Source: Isoetes taiwanensis (Eukaryota > Streptophyta > Lycopodiopsida > Isoetales > Isoetaceae). Taken from it: DNA of 64,000 nt. The stretch is taken from contig JAJEKV010000013.1 in NCBI GenBank assembly GCA_021234155.1, positions 4,026,028 through 4,090,027 of the forward strand, in the 5' to 3' direction. Positions 32,345-44,620 of this stretch are shown here, piece by piece. Position numbers and translations under genes: made by a program. Each line of letters begins with the position of its first letter. Positions within the stretch are counted from its first letter, which is position 1. The notes beneath the pieces were generated by a model, which made no database searches, had not been told where the DNA came from, and saw only the letters and a list, made by a program, of their open reading frames with translations.

Positions 32345-32585
32345 AAAGAACAAAGTACACTAGACGCCCAAAGAGGCGTCCCGACGACATCACGTCGCAA
32401 AAAGTGACGCGACGCGATGCGGCGTGGGGTGCACTGGCGTGGCGGATCCGCCACGTCCCGGTGTCGACGTCGCACCACCGTCGCCGGCGATGCGACGCGG
32501 CAATGACGTCGCGATTGACGTCGCATGGTCACGTTATTTAGGACGCCACGTCCGCACGCCGCGAAGTTCCACGCCGCCGCTAAAT
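32345..32585. repeat. CG-rich subterminal repeats, right end
   Basis: Dense ACGTCGC/GCGACG words, similar to the left end but less ordered, ending in CGCCGCCGCTAAAT, the inverse of the left terminus. Confidence 0.75.
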
Positions 32586-32588
32586 GTC

Positions 32589-33462
32589 CATTCTCTTGTT
32601 GTGTGGTCACACTGAGCCTCTGACCTTTAGATTTGCTATGAATGGTGACTGGCTTGTCATGTACCATAAGGCCCGTCCTACGTTCGTGGATTGGTTACCT
32701 CCTGCTGGAATAAGAATGTGGAAAGAAGGAGAGGATGGAAAACCCCTAATGCCATTTGGAAATCTGAAGATGTTAGCACCTAAGACCTCGGTGAAAGACA
32801 TTGGTCAGCTCCGAAACAGTATCCATAAGCATATCCTCCATTGGGTGGCATGCTCGACGAACAAGAAGGGCACACCAGACCGGCCAAATATACAAAGACA
32901 ATTTACGGCGACAATTGAATATTGGATGGGACTCTTGCAGCATCTGGGTAACATCAACAACGTGGAAGGTCCTTATGAGGACTTTTGGCCGCGCACTAGG
33001 CAAGATAGACTTGACATACCCGATGTGGTGGTGGTGGGAGCCAATTGCAACCATCACTCCCCGCTTATGTTGGTCCATTGAAGGATAAGCCCGCACGTAA
33101 TTCAATCCATTCAAGGATTTGAAGAAGGGCATGTTTGTATTGGCGGCCCCCGATGATGTCTTGTGCCCGGCATGGCTAGGGTATGCTGAGAGGAACCTCA
33201 AATGGATGATAAGAAGGACAACTTGAGACTATCCTGTGTCACTTGGTGGGAGCACGTCCTCGTTAGGGGAACCGGTGTTCCCACCAACTATGTCAATTGT
33301 TGGAAGAAGAGATGGAGGCTGACGACTGCTAGTGACCGCATTGAGATAGAGAGTATCGACTACGCTTGGAGTCCTTCGAATAAGAAGAAGCTACCAAACA
33401 CTGTCAAGATTCCTACGCTTGTTGCAGAAGCATATGCGGCACTTGCCGGGGATGTATGTTAG
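32589..33462 (+). pseudogene. DUF7869 family gene, copy B, 3' part
   Basis: EPLTFRFAMNGDWLVMYHKA, then AGIRMWKEGEDGKPLMPFGN match the start of the C-terminal region of copy A (EDENGKPKIPRG). Later frames give PRTRQDRLDIPDVVVVG and, after shifts near 33050 and 33190, VTWWEHVLVRGTGVPTNYVN and CWKKRWRL, parallel to VEWWCPV and CWTKRW in copy A. The stop is at 33462. Simple removal of the element and one GTC copy leaves the two halves one base out of frame. Confidence 0.65.
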
Positions 33463-34042
33463 TGTTATCGAAGCGTCTATTTTATAAAAAGTCCACAATT
33501 CAAGGTATTGTCCATATTTAATGAAACTGTGCTTCATAGCTCTGCTCTTGGAGTTGGGTTATTTGTGGTGGTTGCAGTGACGACAAATATCTCGACAAGC
33601 TACATGAATCCGGCAGTCGCAAATGTCAACAGTTATTTTCTCAATTGCAAGAAGATCCCCGACCACTGCCAGGGATTCAGCATTTTCCAAGTTTGGTTTC
33701 TAGCATTTTTGCATTATGAAAAGTCTTTAAGAGCTAAAGGGGACCACTGATATGTCCAGAATTGTAATTAGAGGGTTCCATGCTTGAATGGTAGATATGA
33801 AGAGCTTGTGAAAATTAAACAGTCAAGTTATTACTAGAGTATATTGGAATCAATGGAATTGCAAATATTGACAATATTGACAATATTATTATTTCCAATC
33901 CCAAATATATATGAACAGTTCTAATTCACTTCTACAAAACCTTCAATGATACACAGTCTCCATACTAGGGTATACTGGCATCAATGGAATTGCAAATATT
34001 GACAATATTATTATTTTCAATCCCAAATATATACGAATATTT

Positions 34043-34487
34043 CTAACTCTACCCGCGTCCCCATCCATCATAGCCACCTTGACCACCATATCCACCTTGA
34101 TTACCATATCCTCCACCATAGCCACCTCGACCACCATATCCTCCACCATAGTCAACTCGACCACCATAACCACCTCTTCCTTGACCATATCCACCATAGC
34201 TACCTAGCTTATGTCCACCGTACTGGTCGGCTTCATACATCGCAGCAGCCTCAGTCTCATATCTGTAATATCTGCCATTGTATCCACCACGATGTCGACC
34301 ATATCCATAGCCTCCTCGCCATATCCACCATATCTACCACCACCTCTACTCGGACCATATCCACCTCCACCTCGATATTGATCTTCTTCAAAAGCCCGAG
34401 GCTGCATTGAGCAAATTGAGCGATTGTTTCTACAACTACCATCAATGCTATTATCCAAATCAAAGCACAACATCGCTTGATCTTCAT
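34043..34487 (-). CDS. Secreted glycine-rich protein, copy 2 (frameshifted)
   Basis: The ATG at 34487 gives a signal peptide (KIKRCCALIWIIALMVVV) and ETIAQFAQ, then shifts frame to RAFEEDQYRGGGGYGP, and later to MYEADQYGGHKLGSYGGYGQ and GGYGGGYGNQGGYGGQGGYD, ending GWGRG and stop. Compared with copy 1 there is an extra GGGGYGPSRGGG stretch and RVDYGG in place of RGGYGG. The TATA element GTATATAAAG is kept at 34661-34670. The shifts suggest a pseudogene, or consensus error in both copies. Confidence 0.65.
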
Positions 34488-34917
34488 GGTTGGCTGATGA
34501 ACCGCACAATGGAGGCCCTCCTTTTTGTACTAGTATTTGGCCCGCCACGTGTCTTGCACATGGCATCCTCAGTACCTTATTGCATGCGGATCACCGATCC
34601 GGCATTCGCATCTTCTTGGGGGCATTGCTCAAAAAGGGAACGAAGAACAAGCTCTATATGGTATATAAAGTATATTGCAAGCATTTACCATTTACGCACT
34701 TGGGGCAATGGCGAAGTTTAGGTTTATCGAGGCCCTTCCTCGGAAAATTTCTGGCCTCGGCTCCGGTGCATATTAATCGCAACTAGAAGTATGAGTTTGT
34801 TAGTAGGTAAGCTGCTCAGTGCTCTCGTGTTGCTATGCTTCCCTTTAAAGGTGATGGTCATGTTTGCTATGTACAAATATATTTTCATGGCTGCTTTATT
34901 CTCATTGAAGGAACAGG

Positions 34918-37755
34918 CAGCAGAGTCCGGCAGCAGAGTCCGGCAGCAGCAAGCACCAAGGCATCAAGGGCACTAGACATCCGACATCCAGGAAAGTAGC
35001 AAATCCGTCTATAAAGCATCATCTTGCAAATCCGACAGATAGGTTCCTGTTTTCATTTGCTTTAGACTCATTTCGACTACTTTAGAAATAGGGGCTTTGT
35101 AAACCGTGAATGCAGGGATAAATCATGTTTTCTGTATACCCTTGAAAACCCTAATTCCTCTTCTTTGGTAGTAGCGGTCATGCAATATAATGTGGAACCA
35201 GAGCGGGCAAATGCCTGGGCAAAGGCCCTTTTGTAGGGCATAAACTTTGGTGAAGTTCTTGTGTTGGCAGATCTGCAAGGAAAGCATTATAGAGGGAGGC
35301 TTTCTTGTGATGAGGCGCTTTTCTTTCGTTTGGAATCAGATGCAGAAAGTGTATGTACTAGTCAAGAATTAAATGATTTAGTGCCTTATTTGCCTTCTGG
35401 TAGGCTAGTAGAGGGAGTTACTGCTGCATTAATGAGCTTTTGCCAGATGAGAGGCTTGAAAGCTCGGGCATTATTGTCATGACCAGAATATTCAGATTAG
35501 CTAAGCTTTTGCCCTTTCATAGATCTATGTGTGATCCAGACATAATGTTACATATTTCATGGGCTTTTAAGGAGTAGAGATTTCGTAGCAGATGAATTGG
35601 TTCTTGTATGATGTTCTCTTTGCTGTATTTACCACACATTCAAGAAACGTTGTTAATTCTAAACAGGCAGGCCGACCCTGTCCAGGAAAATCTCCGTCAT
35701 GATCGTTTGGAAAATAAATATCCAGAACGTTTGCATATTAACAAGATGAGCAAGAAGGCGAGGGGTTATCTCACAGCATCAGCATCTGCTGATTGTTTCA
35801 TGTTCCATAATCTCACTTTTTCATGTGGCTGAGGTTTATTGCACACTTTGAGATGTATCAGATGGGAGTTGTAAAGACTGAGGTATTCATTTTCTTAGAG
35901 GACTGCTATTATGCCAAAGGTATGGTTTGCTTATTCTATATGTTATCAGATCGTATGCTTGCTTTTATATGGAGAACATAGTAAAATTGTGGATAGAATT
36001 TTCCGGCACATAAAAGACAGATGTCATAATAGCCGGCTAATGCTAATTGATAAGATACCTCTGTGATTGGCGGGAGTGATTATTGCAGCTAGGCTTACAC
36101 TTGCTGGTTAAGGAGGAAGAATGTTTGGCTTGCCATTCAATCTAGATAATGGTACCAGTTTATGTGGGGATGAACTTTCTATTTTAGGGGATACAGCAGA
36201 GGCTAAGGGCTGCACAGGCAAGGCAAATTCATTTGAGTAAAAAGTGGACGGAATAAGTTACGGGACAGAGAGGCTCAGCCTCCGCCATACACCAGGATAG
36301 CGAGGGCTGGACCCACCAACTGATAATCCGGACCACTATAAACTCGAAACCATCACGAGAACAACAAAATTTTGTCCACCATAGAATAACAGCCAACATG
36401 AAAAGACACAATGCATATGTATATAAGTGTGGTATTTGTAGTCAAAAAGGAGACTGGGATACGCTACGGACTGAGGGGTCTAACCCCCGCCGTAGGCCAG
36501 GATAGCGAGGGCATGACCCTCCAACTGGTTTCCAGATCACCAAAATGACTGAAGGAAGGCCTAAAGGCTTTAATAAATAATAGCTTACAAGTGCTCTTAC
36601 ATCAAGTGCTTGAGGATGTGTTGCAGCTTATGTGAAGACACCCATAGAGTAATCAAAAACCCTGTTTGGAGCTCTACAAGAAGTTTTGCCAATTGCAGAA
36701 TGTTCAACAAAGTGGAACGGGGAATAGCACAATCAATTATGCTACAGGCCTTCAAAAACTCGAAGATGAGGACGTTCATCTAATCAGATTTTTCATTTGA
36801 ATTGAATATCTAGTAACACATAAAACAAGGGAAGGGTGATACCATTATCTGCATAATTTGGATAATTGATCTTTTCATTCTTTATCATCATTAGCTATAA
36901 ATATAGATCTGCTGTTGTAAGCTATGAAATTGGACGGTTTCTCTGCACAATGCATCAGTTTTATCAGCATAGTATATGCATGCTATGTATGAAATTAGGA
37001 AGGTTCTTTAGACGCTTTATACTAATATAAATCTGAACTATTAGGCAGTGACTACATAAGCTGGGGATTGTGCTAATACAATGTAGTTAGAATATTTCAA
37101 GATGGGTTATAAACACGGACCTTTGCATACATGATGTTATGTGACAATAATCACTACATATTCATAGCTCCGGATTGGAGCTCTAATCAGTACTAATCAG
37201 TTTAGTTTAAGGTTTTTACAGCCTAACAATAATGGCGTGGGAAGAATCCAAAATCCAGAATGACGGAAAAAAGATCTGATAATAATACTGTGCATTAGTG
37301 AGCCCATTATTATTAAGGTTTTTCCTCGAAAACCCTTCGGGGCGGGGTTTTTTAATCCTGATAGTAATCGGCGTCACTAATGTAGCCCAGGTCAGTGCGA
37401 CTTTATTGCCGCTGGGCACCACTATTGGGCACCAAGTCTATGCACAGGGAAAGAGGGTTTGTAATATGAACCGCACAAGAGGCGGCTCATAAACCCCACA
37501 CAAATTGTTCAGTTAAAAGCTGATTGATAACGACGATTACTACCACGACCCACGAAGCCGATGTAAAGCGGGGTGCTGGTAATAATAGAAAAAAGTCAGC
37601 CTTCAGAAAAGGCTACATCAGAACAGCGTGATGTGCTCGCCCATGCTACACAAGTCCAGGGGCCTGAGGGCACAAGGGACGTTAATTTCTATTCTATTCT
37701 ATTCTATTCTATTCTATTCTATTCTATTCTATTCTATTCTATTCTATTCTATTCT
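34918..37755. mobile_element. Unidentified insertion ending in a TTCTA microsatellite
   Basis: The sequence departs from copy 1 after GAAGGAACAGG (34917) and rejoins at ATTCTTTTCTTAACTTG (about 37755). It opens with GCAGCAGAGTCCG repeats. A frame 35261-35482 (MLADLQGKHYRGRLSCDEAL, PYLPSGRLVEGVTAALMSF) is open but not recognised. CGICSQKGDWD near 36430 looks like a partial zinc finger. The 3' end is a pentanucleotide run, which some non-LTR elements have, but no reverse transcriptase is visible. A direct repeat (CAGGATAGCGAGGGC with flanks) lies at about 36290 and 36500. Confidence 0.4.
37320..37353 (+). repeat. Hairpin with T run
   Basis: AAAACCC, then TTCGGGGCG, then GGGTTTTTT form a short stem followed by T residues. 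It looks like an intrinsic terminator, but in a plant nuclear context this is probably chance. Confidence 0.4.
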
Positions 37756-37761
37756 ATTCTT
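37686..37761 (+). repeat. (TTCTA)n microsatellite
   Basis: About 14-15 pure TTCTA repeats at the 3' edge of the insertion. Confidence 0.95.
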
Positions 37762-38683
37762 TTCTTAACTTGAACATGTTTGTATCAATCTTCCCTGCAA
37801 TCCTGGTCCTGGTATAGAAGCATTTAAATGGCTGAAGTTATTTGCAGTGAACATAGTTTTCAGGTTTTTCAGGAAGGAACGGGTCACTGCATATATTTTG
37901 ACTATGTAAGTTCTTTCCACTACATATCAAGTTCAACTTTTTGTGCCATGTCCCGGTCCTGATATAGAAGTTCTGACCTCTATCATGGCATCGCGCCATC
38001 AAGGATGGTGGTTTTTAATGAAAGAAAGTAAAAGGTGGAGAGGATTTTGTTTGTTTGTACCTCTCTTGTTGTTTAGTAATATTGGCAAAACCTTTTCCAT
38101 GTTGGAGCACATCACAAGGCCCCCAAAAATTAACTCGCATTCATAATCATTATGGAAACTAGTATAATGATGGTTTTTAATACATACAACTCGTAATGTC
38201 AACGAAAACTAGATGACTTTCATGGTTTTGTAATATCACTACTAGTTTGATCACAGTTCTTATACTAATTATATGTCTTACAGTAGTTTCTTAAAATTAT
38301 TGCTAGTTTAGGAGGTGATTTTTGAGCCTACATTGTCAATATTATAATCTAAGATGATTTTACATACTAGTTAGCATGATCAGATACATGGTTTTAACCT
38401 GGTTTCAATCCTCTCAAGTTTTTCTTATTAGTTCAAAAACCACATTTGATTTTGAAGTGTGTTATATGTTTTTGGCACATGCTTATTTACTATGCATGTT
38501 AGTAGTCTATTATATTGTTTTACGTTGTTGTCTTTTTGATATATTTGTAATAATCCTTAAAGTCATTATGGACTTTGAGCATAATTTCTTACATTAACTA
38601 GTAATTCCAACTATTATATCTATTTTTGCACTACTTTTAGAGTATGATCCTTTTTAAACTCAAACAATATTCATATCCATTGT

Positions 38684-41600
38684 ACATCCTAAGGCTAGGA
38701 GGTATCCTGCCTACAAAGTGTGCATGTATGGCTAAAGTTTTGCCCAACGGATGTGTGGTGAGTTGGTATAGACCTAGTAATGCCAACATAAATGTGCATT
38801 TGGTCAGGGGTTCAAACCTGGCCAGTGTATGTTTAGCTTTGGGAGTTGGTTACTGGGGTTATACGATGATGATCCCCGACGTGGTAGAACTTAAGAGCCT
38901 ATACATGTCCTCCACTTTGGCCCCTTCACCGGTGGTGGGATATTCTAGCTAGTCATGTACAAGATGATATTCTAGTAGTCTAGCTTGGACCATAAACAAA
39001 AAAATACAAAAATACCTGTGACATCCTAAGGCTAGGAGGTATCCTGCCTACAAAGTGTGCATGTATGGCTAAAGTTTTGCCCAACGGATGTGTGGTGAGT
39101 TGGTATAGACCTAATAATGCCAAAATAAATGTGCATGTGGTCAAGGGTTCACTTTGGCCCCTTGACATCCTAAGGCTAGGAGGTATCCTGCCTACAAAGT
39201 GTGCATGTATGGCTAAAGTTTTGTCCAACGGATGTGTGGTGAGTTGGTATAGACCTAGTAATGCCAAAATAAATGTGCATTTGGTCAGGGGTTCAAACCT
39301 GGCCAGTGTATGTTTAGCTTTGGGAGTTGATTACCGGGTTATATGATGATGACCCCGACGCGTGGTAGAACTTAAAAGCCTATACATGTCCTCCACTTTG
39401 GTCCCTTGACCGGTGGTGGGATATTCTAGCTAGTTAAGTGTACAAGATGATATTCTAGTGACAAGACTAGTCTAGCTTGGACCATAAACAAAAAATATAA
39501 AAAAACACCGTGACATTCTAAGGCTAGGAGGTATGCTGCCTACAAAGCGTGCATGTATGGCTAAAGTTTTGCCCAACGGATGTGTGGTGAGTTGGTATAG
39601 ACCTAGTAATGCCAAAATAAATGTGCATTTGGTCAGGGGTTCAAACCTGGTCAGTGTATGTTTAGCTTTGGGAGTTGGTTACTGGGGTTATACGATGATG
39701 ATCCCCGACGTGGTAGAACTTAAAAGCCTATACATGTCCTCCACTTTGGCCCCTTGACCAGTGGTGGGATATTCTAGCTAGCCGTGTACAAGATGATATT
39801 CTAGTGACAAGACTAGTCTAGCTTGGACCATAAACAAAAAAATACAAAAATACCGTGACATCCTAAGGCTAGAGGTATCCCGCCTACAAAGTGTGCAAAG
39901 CATGTATGGCTAAAGTTTTGTCCAACGGGATGTGTGGTGAGTTGGTATAGACCTAGTAATGCCAAAATAAATGTGCATTTGGTCAGGGGTTCAAACCTGG
40001 CTAGTGTATGTTTAGCTTTGGGAGTTGGTTCTTTGGGGTTATAATGATGATGATCCTCGACGTTCGACGTGGTAGAACTTAAAAGACTATACATGTCCTC
40101 CACTTTGGCCCCTTGACCTAGGAATGGTGGGATATTCTAGCTAGTCGGTGTACAAGATGATATTCTAGTGACAAGACTAGTCTAGCTTGGACCATAAACA
40201 AAAAATACAAAAATACATGTGACATCCTAAGGCTAGGAGGTATCCCGCCCACAAAGTGTGCATATGTATGGCTAAAAGTTTTGCCCAATGGATGTGTGGT
40301 GAGTTGGTATAGACCTAGTAATGCCAAAATAAATGTGCATTTGGTGGGGTTCAAAACCCGGTGTATGTTTAGCTTTGGGAGTTGGTTTGGGGTTATACGA
40401 TGATGATCCCTACGTGGTAGAACTTAAAAGCCTATACATGTCCTCCACTTTGGCCCCTTGACCGGAGTCGTGTACAAGATGATATTCTAGTGACAAGACT
40501 AGTCTAGCTTGGACCATAAACAAAAAAATACAAAAATACCTGTGATATCCTAAGGTTAGAAGGTATCCTGCCTACAAAGTGTGCATGTATGGCTAAAGTT
40601 TTGCCCAACGGAGTTGGTATAGACCTAGTAATGCCAAAATAAATGTGCATTTGGTCAGGGGTTCAAACCTGGCCAGTGTATGTTTAGCTTTGGGAGTTGG
40701 TTACTGGGGTTATACTATGATGATCCCCGACGTGGTAGAACTTAAAAGCCTATACATGTCCTCCACTTTGGCCCCTTGACCGGTGGTGGGATATTCTAGC
40801 TAGTCGTGTACAAGATGATATTCTAGTGACAAGACTAGTCTAGCTTGGACCATAAACAAAAAAATACAAAAATACCTATGACATCCTAAGGCTAGGAGGT
40901 ATCTTGCCTACAAAGTGTGCATGTATGGCTAAAGTTTTGCCCAACGGATGTGTGGTGAGTTGGTATAGACCTAGTAATGCCAAAATAAATGTGCATTTGG
41001 TGGGGGATTCAAACTGGTGTGTATGTTTAGCTTTGGGAGTTGGTTCTTGGGGTTATCGATGATGATCCCCGACGTGGTAGAACATAAAAGCCTATACATG
41101 TCCTCCACTTTGGCCCCTTGACCGGTGGTGGGATATTCTAGCTAGTCGTGTACAAGATGATATTCTAACAAGACTAGTCTAGCTTGAACCATAAACAAAA
41201 AAATACAAAAATACCCGTGACATCCTAAGGCCAGGAGGTATCCTGCCTACAAAGTGTTCATGTATGGCTAATGTTTTGCCCAACGGATGTGTGGTGGGTT
41301 GGTATAGGCCTAGTAATGTCAAAATAAATGTGCACTTGGTGGGGGTTCAAACACGGCGGTGTATGTTTAGCTTTGGGTGTTGGTTACTTGAGGGTTATCA
41401 CGATGATGATGATCCCCGACGTGGTAGAACTTAAAAGCCTATACATGTCCTCCACTTTGTTTGCCTTGGCCGTGGTGGGATATTCGGCTGAAGTCCAAGA
41501 TGATATTCTACAAGACATTAGTCTAGAGACAAGACTAGTCTAGCTTGGACCATAAAAAAAAAATACAAAAATACCCGTGACATCCTAAGGCCAGGAGGTA

Positions 41601-41716
41601 TCCTGCCTACAAAGTGTGCATGTATGGCTAAAGTTTTTGCCCAACGGATGTGTGGTGAGTTGGTATAGGCCTAGTAATGCCAAAATAAATGTGCACTTGG
41701 TCGGGGGTTCAAACCC
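38684..41716 (+). repeat. Tandem array of about 340-bp units, forward half
   Basis: Units begin near 38684, 39022, 39165, 39515, 39858, 40221, 40546, 40881, 41220 and 41581 with GACATCCTAAGGCTAGGAGG. Within each lie TGGTGAGTTGG and, about 42 bases later, GGGTTCAAACCTGG, at the spacing of RNA polymerase III A and B boxes. One unit (39022-39164) is internally deleted. A frame (MAKVLPNGCVVSWYRP...) recurs in many units but is broken in others, so coding is doubtful. Confidence 0.9.
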
Positions 41717-43565
41717 AAAGCTTTAGCCATACATGCACACTTTGGGGGGCGGTGATACCTCCCGGCCTTTAGATATCACGGTATTTTTGTATTTTTATTT
41801 ATGGTCCAAGCTAGACTACTAATGTCTGGGATGCATTCAGCCGTAATATCCCACTGCCGGTCAAGGCAACCAAAGTGGAGGACATGTATAGGCTTTTAAG
41901 TTCTACCACGTTGGGGATCATCATCGGATAACCCCAAGAACCAACACCCAAAGTGTAAACATACACCGGCTAAAGTTTGAACCCCCACCAAGTGCACATT
42001 TATTTTGGCATTACTAAGCCTATACCAACTCACCACACATCCGTTGGGCAAAACTTTAGCCATACATGCACACTTTGTAGGCAGGATACCTCCTGGCCTT
42101 AGGATATCACGGGTATTTTTGTATTTTTTATTTATGGTCCAAGCTAGACTAGTCTTGTAACTAGAATATCATCTTGTACAGACTAGCTAGAATATCCCAC
42201 CGCCGGTCAAGGCAACCAAAGTGGAGGACATGTATAGGCTTTTAAGTTCTACCACGTCGGGGATCATCATCATATAACCCCAGTAACCAACACCCAAAGC
42301 TAAACATACACTAGCCGGGTTTGAACCCCCGACCAAGTGCACATTTATTTTGGCATTACTAGGCCTATACCAACTCACCACACATCCGCTGGGGCAAAAA
42401 CTTTAGCCATACATGCACACTTTGTAGGCGGGATACCTCCTACAGCCTTAGGATGTCACCGTATTTTTGTATTTTTTATTTATGGTCCAAGCTAGACTAG
42501 TCTTGTCTCTAGACTAATGTCTTGTACAGACTAGCCAGAATATCCCACTGCCGGTCAAGGCAACCAAAGTGGAGGACATGTATAGGCTTTTAAGTTCTAC
42601 CATGTCGGGGATCATCATCGATAACCCCAAGAACCAACACCAAAGTTAAACATACACGGGCCGGGTTTGAACCCCCAGGCCAAGTGCACATTTATTTTGG
42701 CATTACTAGGCCTATACCAACTCACCACACATCCGTTGGGCAAAACTTTAGCCATACATGCACACTTTGTAGGCAGGATACCTCCTGGCCTTAGGATGTC
42801 ACGGGTATTTTTGTATTTTTTATTTATGGTCCAAGCTAGACTAGTCTTGTCTCTAGACTAATGTCTTGTACAGACTATTCAGGTAATATCCCATCACGGC
42901 CAAGCCAACCAAAGTGGAGGATATGTATAGGCTTTTAAGTTCTACCATGTCGGGGATCATCATCGTATAACCCCAGTAACCAACACCCAAAGCTAAACAT
43001 ACACCGGGTCGGGTTTGAACCCCCACCAAGTGCACATTTATTTTGGCATTACTAGGCCTATACCAACTCACCACACATCCGTTGGGCAAAACTTTAGCCA
43101 TACATGCACACTTTTGTAGGCGGGGATACCTCCCCGCCTTAGGATGTCACAGTATTTTTGTATTTTTTATTTATGGTCCAAGCTAGACTAGTCTTGTCTC
43201 TAGACTAATGTCTTGTACCACTAGCGTAATATCCCACTGCCGGTCAAGGCAACCAAAGTGGAGGACATGTATAGGCTTTTAAGTTCTACCACGTCGGGAT
43301 CATCATCATATAACCCCAATAACCAACACCCAAAGCTAAACATACACTCGTCGGGTTTGAACCCCGACCAAGTGCACATTTATTTTGGCATTACTAGGCC
43401 TATACCAACTCACCACACATCCGTTGGGCAAAACTTTAGCCATACATGCACACTTTGTAGGCAGGATACCTCTTGGCCTTAGGATGTCACGGGTATTTTT
43501 GTATTTTTTATTTATGGTCCAAGCTAGACTAGTCTTGTCTCTAGACTAATGTCTTGTACAGACTA
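41717..43565 (-). repeat. Tandem array of about 340-bp units, reverse half
   Basis: At 41716/41717 the unit (cut at GGTTCAAACCC) is joined to an inverted unit (AAAGCTTTAGCCATACATGC). Six or so inverted units follow, with CCTTAGGATGTCAC ends near 41775, 42105, 42455, 42797, 43145 and 43485. The two halves form a giant imperfect palindrome with no spacer. Confidence 0.9.
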
Positions 43566-44620
43566 GCAAGTACCTTCTGAATGTACTGACAAAGTTACCA
43601 GTGCATTGTGGCTAAAAGAAGATGTGGACAAGGTTTTGCACACTTTAAAACATACGGCATCGATTTGGTCTGGCTGGTGGCAGGTCTAAGACTCTTGAAG
43701 AAGTGGTTACATGTACAATGTGACTAGGGAACGCATATGACAAATTGAAAACAATGCAATGCGCAAATTAATACAATCAAAACAGACTAATGGTCTGCGC
43801 TATCACATGTGTTCCTAACTACTAGGCGAAGGACGTCAATGTACTCTGATGACAAAGTTCAATGGAAAAAAAAATTGAGCATCTTGGTCTTCTGTACTCT
43901 TCCCTTTTGTAATCAAAATACCGATAATAAGCAAATTTGGATTAAAAAAAAGGAAAAATAAAATAAAAATGCTCAAATGAACCATATGCTGAAATATACC
44001 AATTAATTAGGAGATATCACAATTTAGAACCATGTAAAAAAAATCATGAACCCTCAAATTTTATTACGCTCAAACATGAAGGTTGAATACTATGGTCTCT
44101 AATCGTATTACCAAACTTGCCGCCATGTGAAGCACAGTAAGGCTGATATCATGAAAAAAAAACACACTAGTTTTTCACATTATCGTGGAAGCAAAATCAT
44201 ACTGGTATATCTAAACCAAGCATAGTTTTATTGATAATTAGTCACTATAAAATACCATAATAATTATACACTAAAATAACAAAGATGATTAATCGCTGTA
44301 AAATATCATATTAATTACGCGCATAAAATTACAATGTTAATAAACCAAGGATAATAGACGTGATCAAATATCATTCTAAACGTGATAAATTAAGTAGTAG
44401 CACATATCATATATTCAAGTTGTCACAAAAACTAGCTATATATTATCATCTTTCAATACTATGTGAAGAAACACTATTCGTATATCATGTTACTAAACTG
44501 CATTGATGAACTATATGGTATAACTAGACATGATTTGTAAACTTTTTGGCCCACATACCGGTATTGATTTTAGGAGTTGGTTTTTACTATGAAATCATTA
44601 GAAAAAGATCATACTAATTC
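43566..44620. other. AT-rich right part of the CACTA-like element
   Basis: No gene and no clear repeat beyond A/T runs. Confidence 0.5.

Larger units (their letters stand above)
24685..32585. mobile_element. 7.9-kb element with TIRs, inserted in DUF7869 copy B
   Basis: The left end is ATTTAGCGACGTCTATAGCG and the right end is the inverse, ending GCCGCCGCTAAAT. GTC flanks both sides (24682-24684 and 32586-32588), compatible with a 3-bp target duplication. Both ends are rich in GACGTC/GCGACG subrepeats. The inside holds an A-rich block, three tRNA-like repeats, a purine tract, a second CG-rich block (26570-26730) and the 1.13-kb tandem array. No transposase is recognised, so it is either non-autonomous or a nest of elements. 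The superfamily is not determined. Confidence 0.6.

Noticed and set aside
36240-36540. tRNA genes in the CAGGATAGCGAGGGC repeats
   Set aside because: No cloverleaf could be drawn and there is no B box; it is listed only as a direct repeat.
37320-37353. Bacterial-type terminator suggesting contamination or organelle DNA
   Set aside because: It is a single short hairpin; the flanks belong to a plant nuclear duplication.
38701-41545. Recurring ORF (MAKVLPNGCVVSWYRP...) in the 340-bp units as a real gene family
   Set aside because: The frame is broken by indels in several units, the text follows the repeat exactly, and the same DNA carries Pol III-like boxes. A non-coding repeat explains it.
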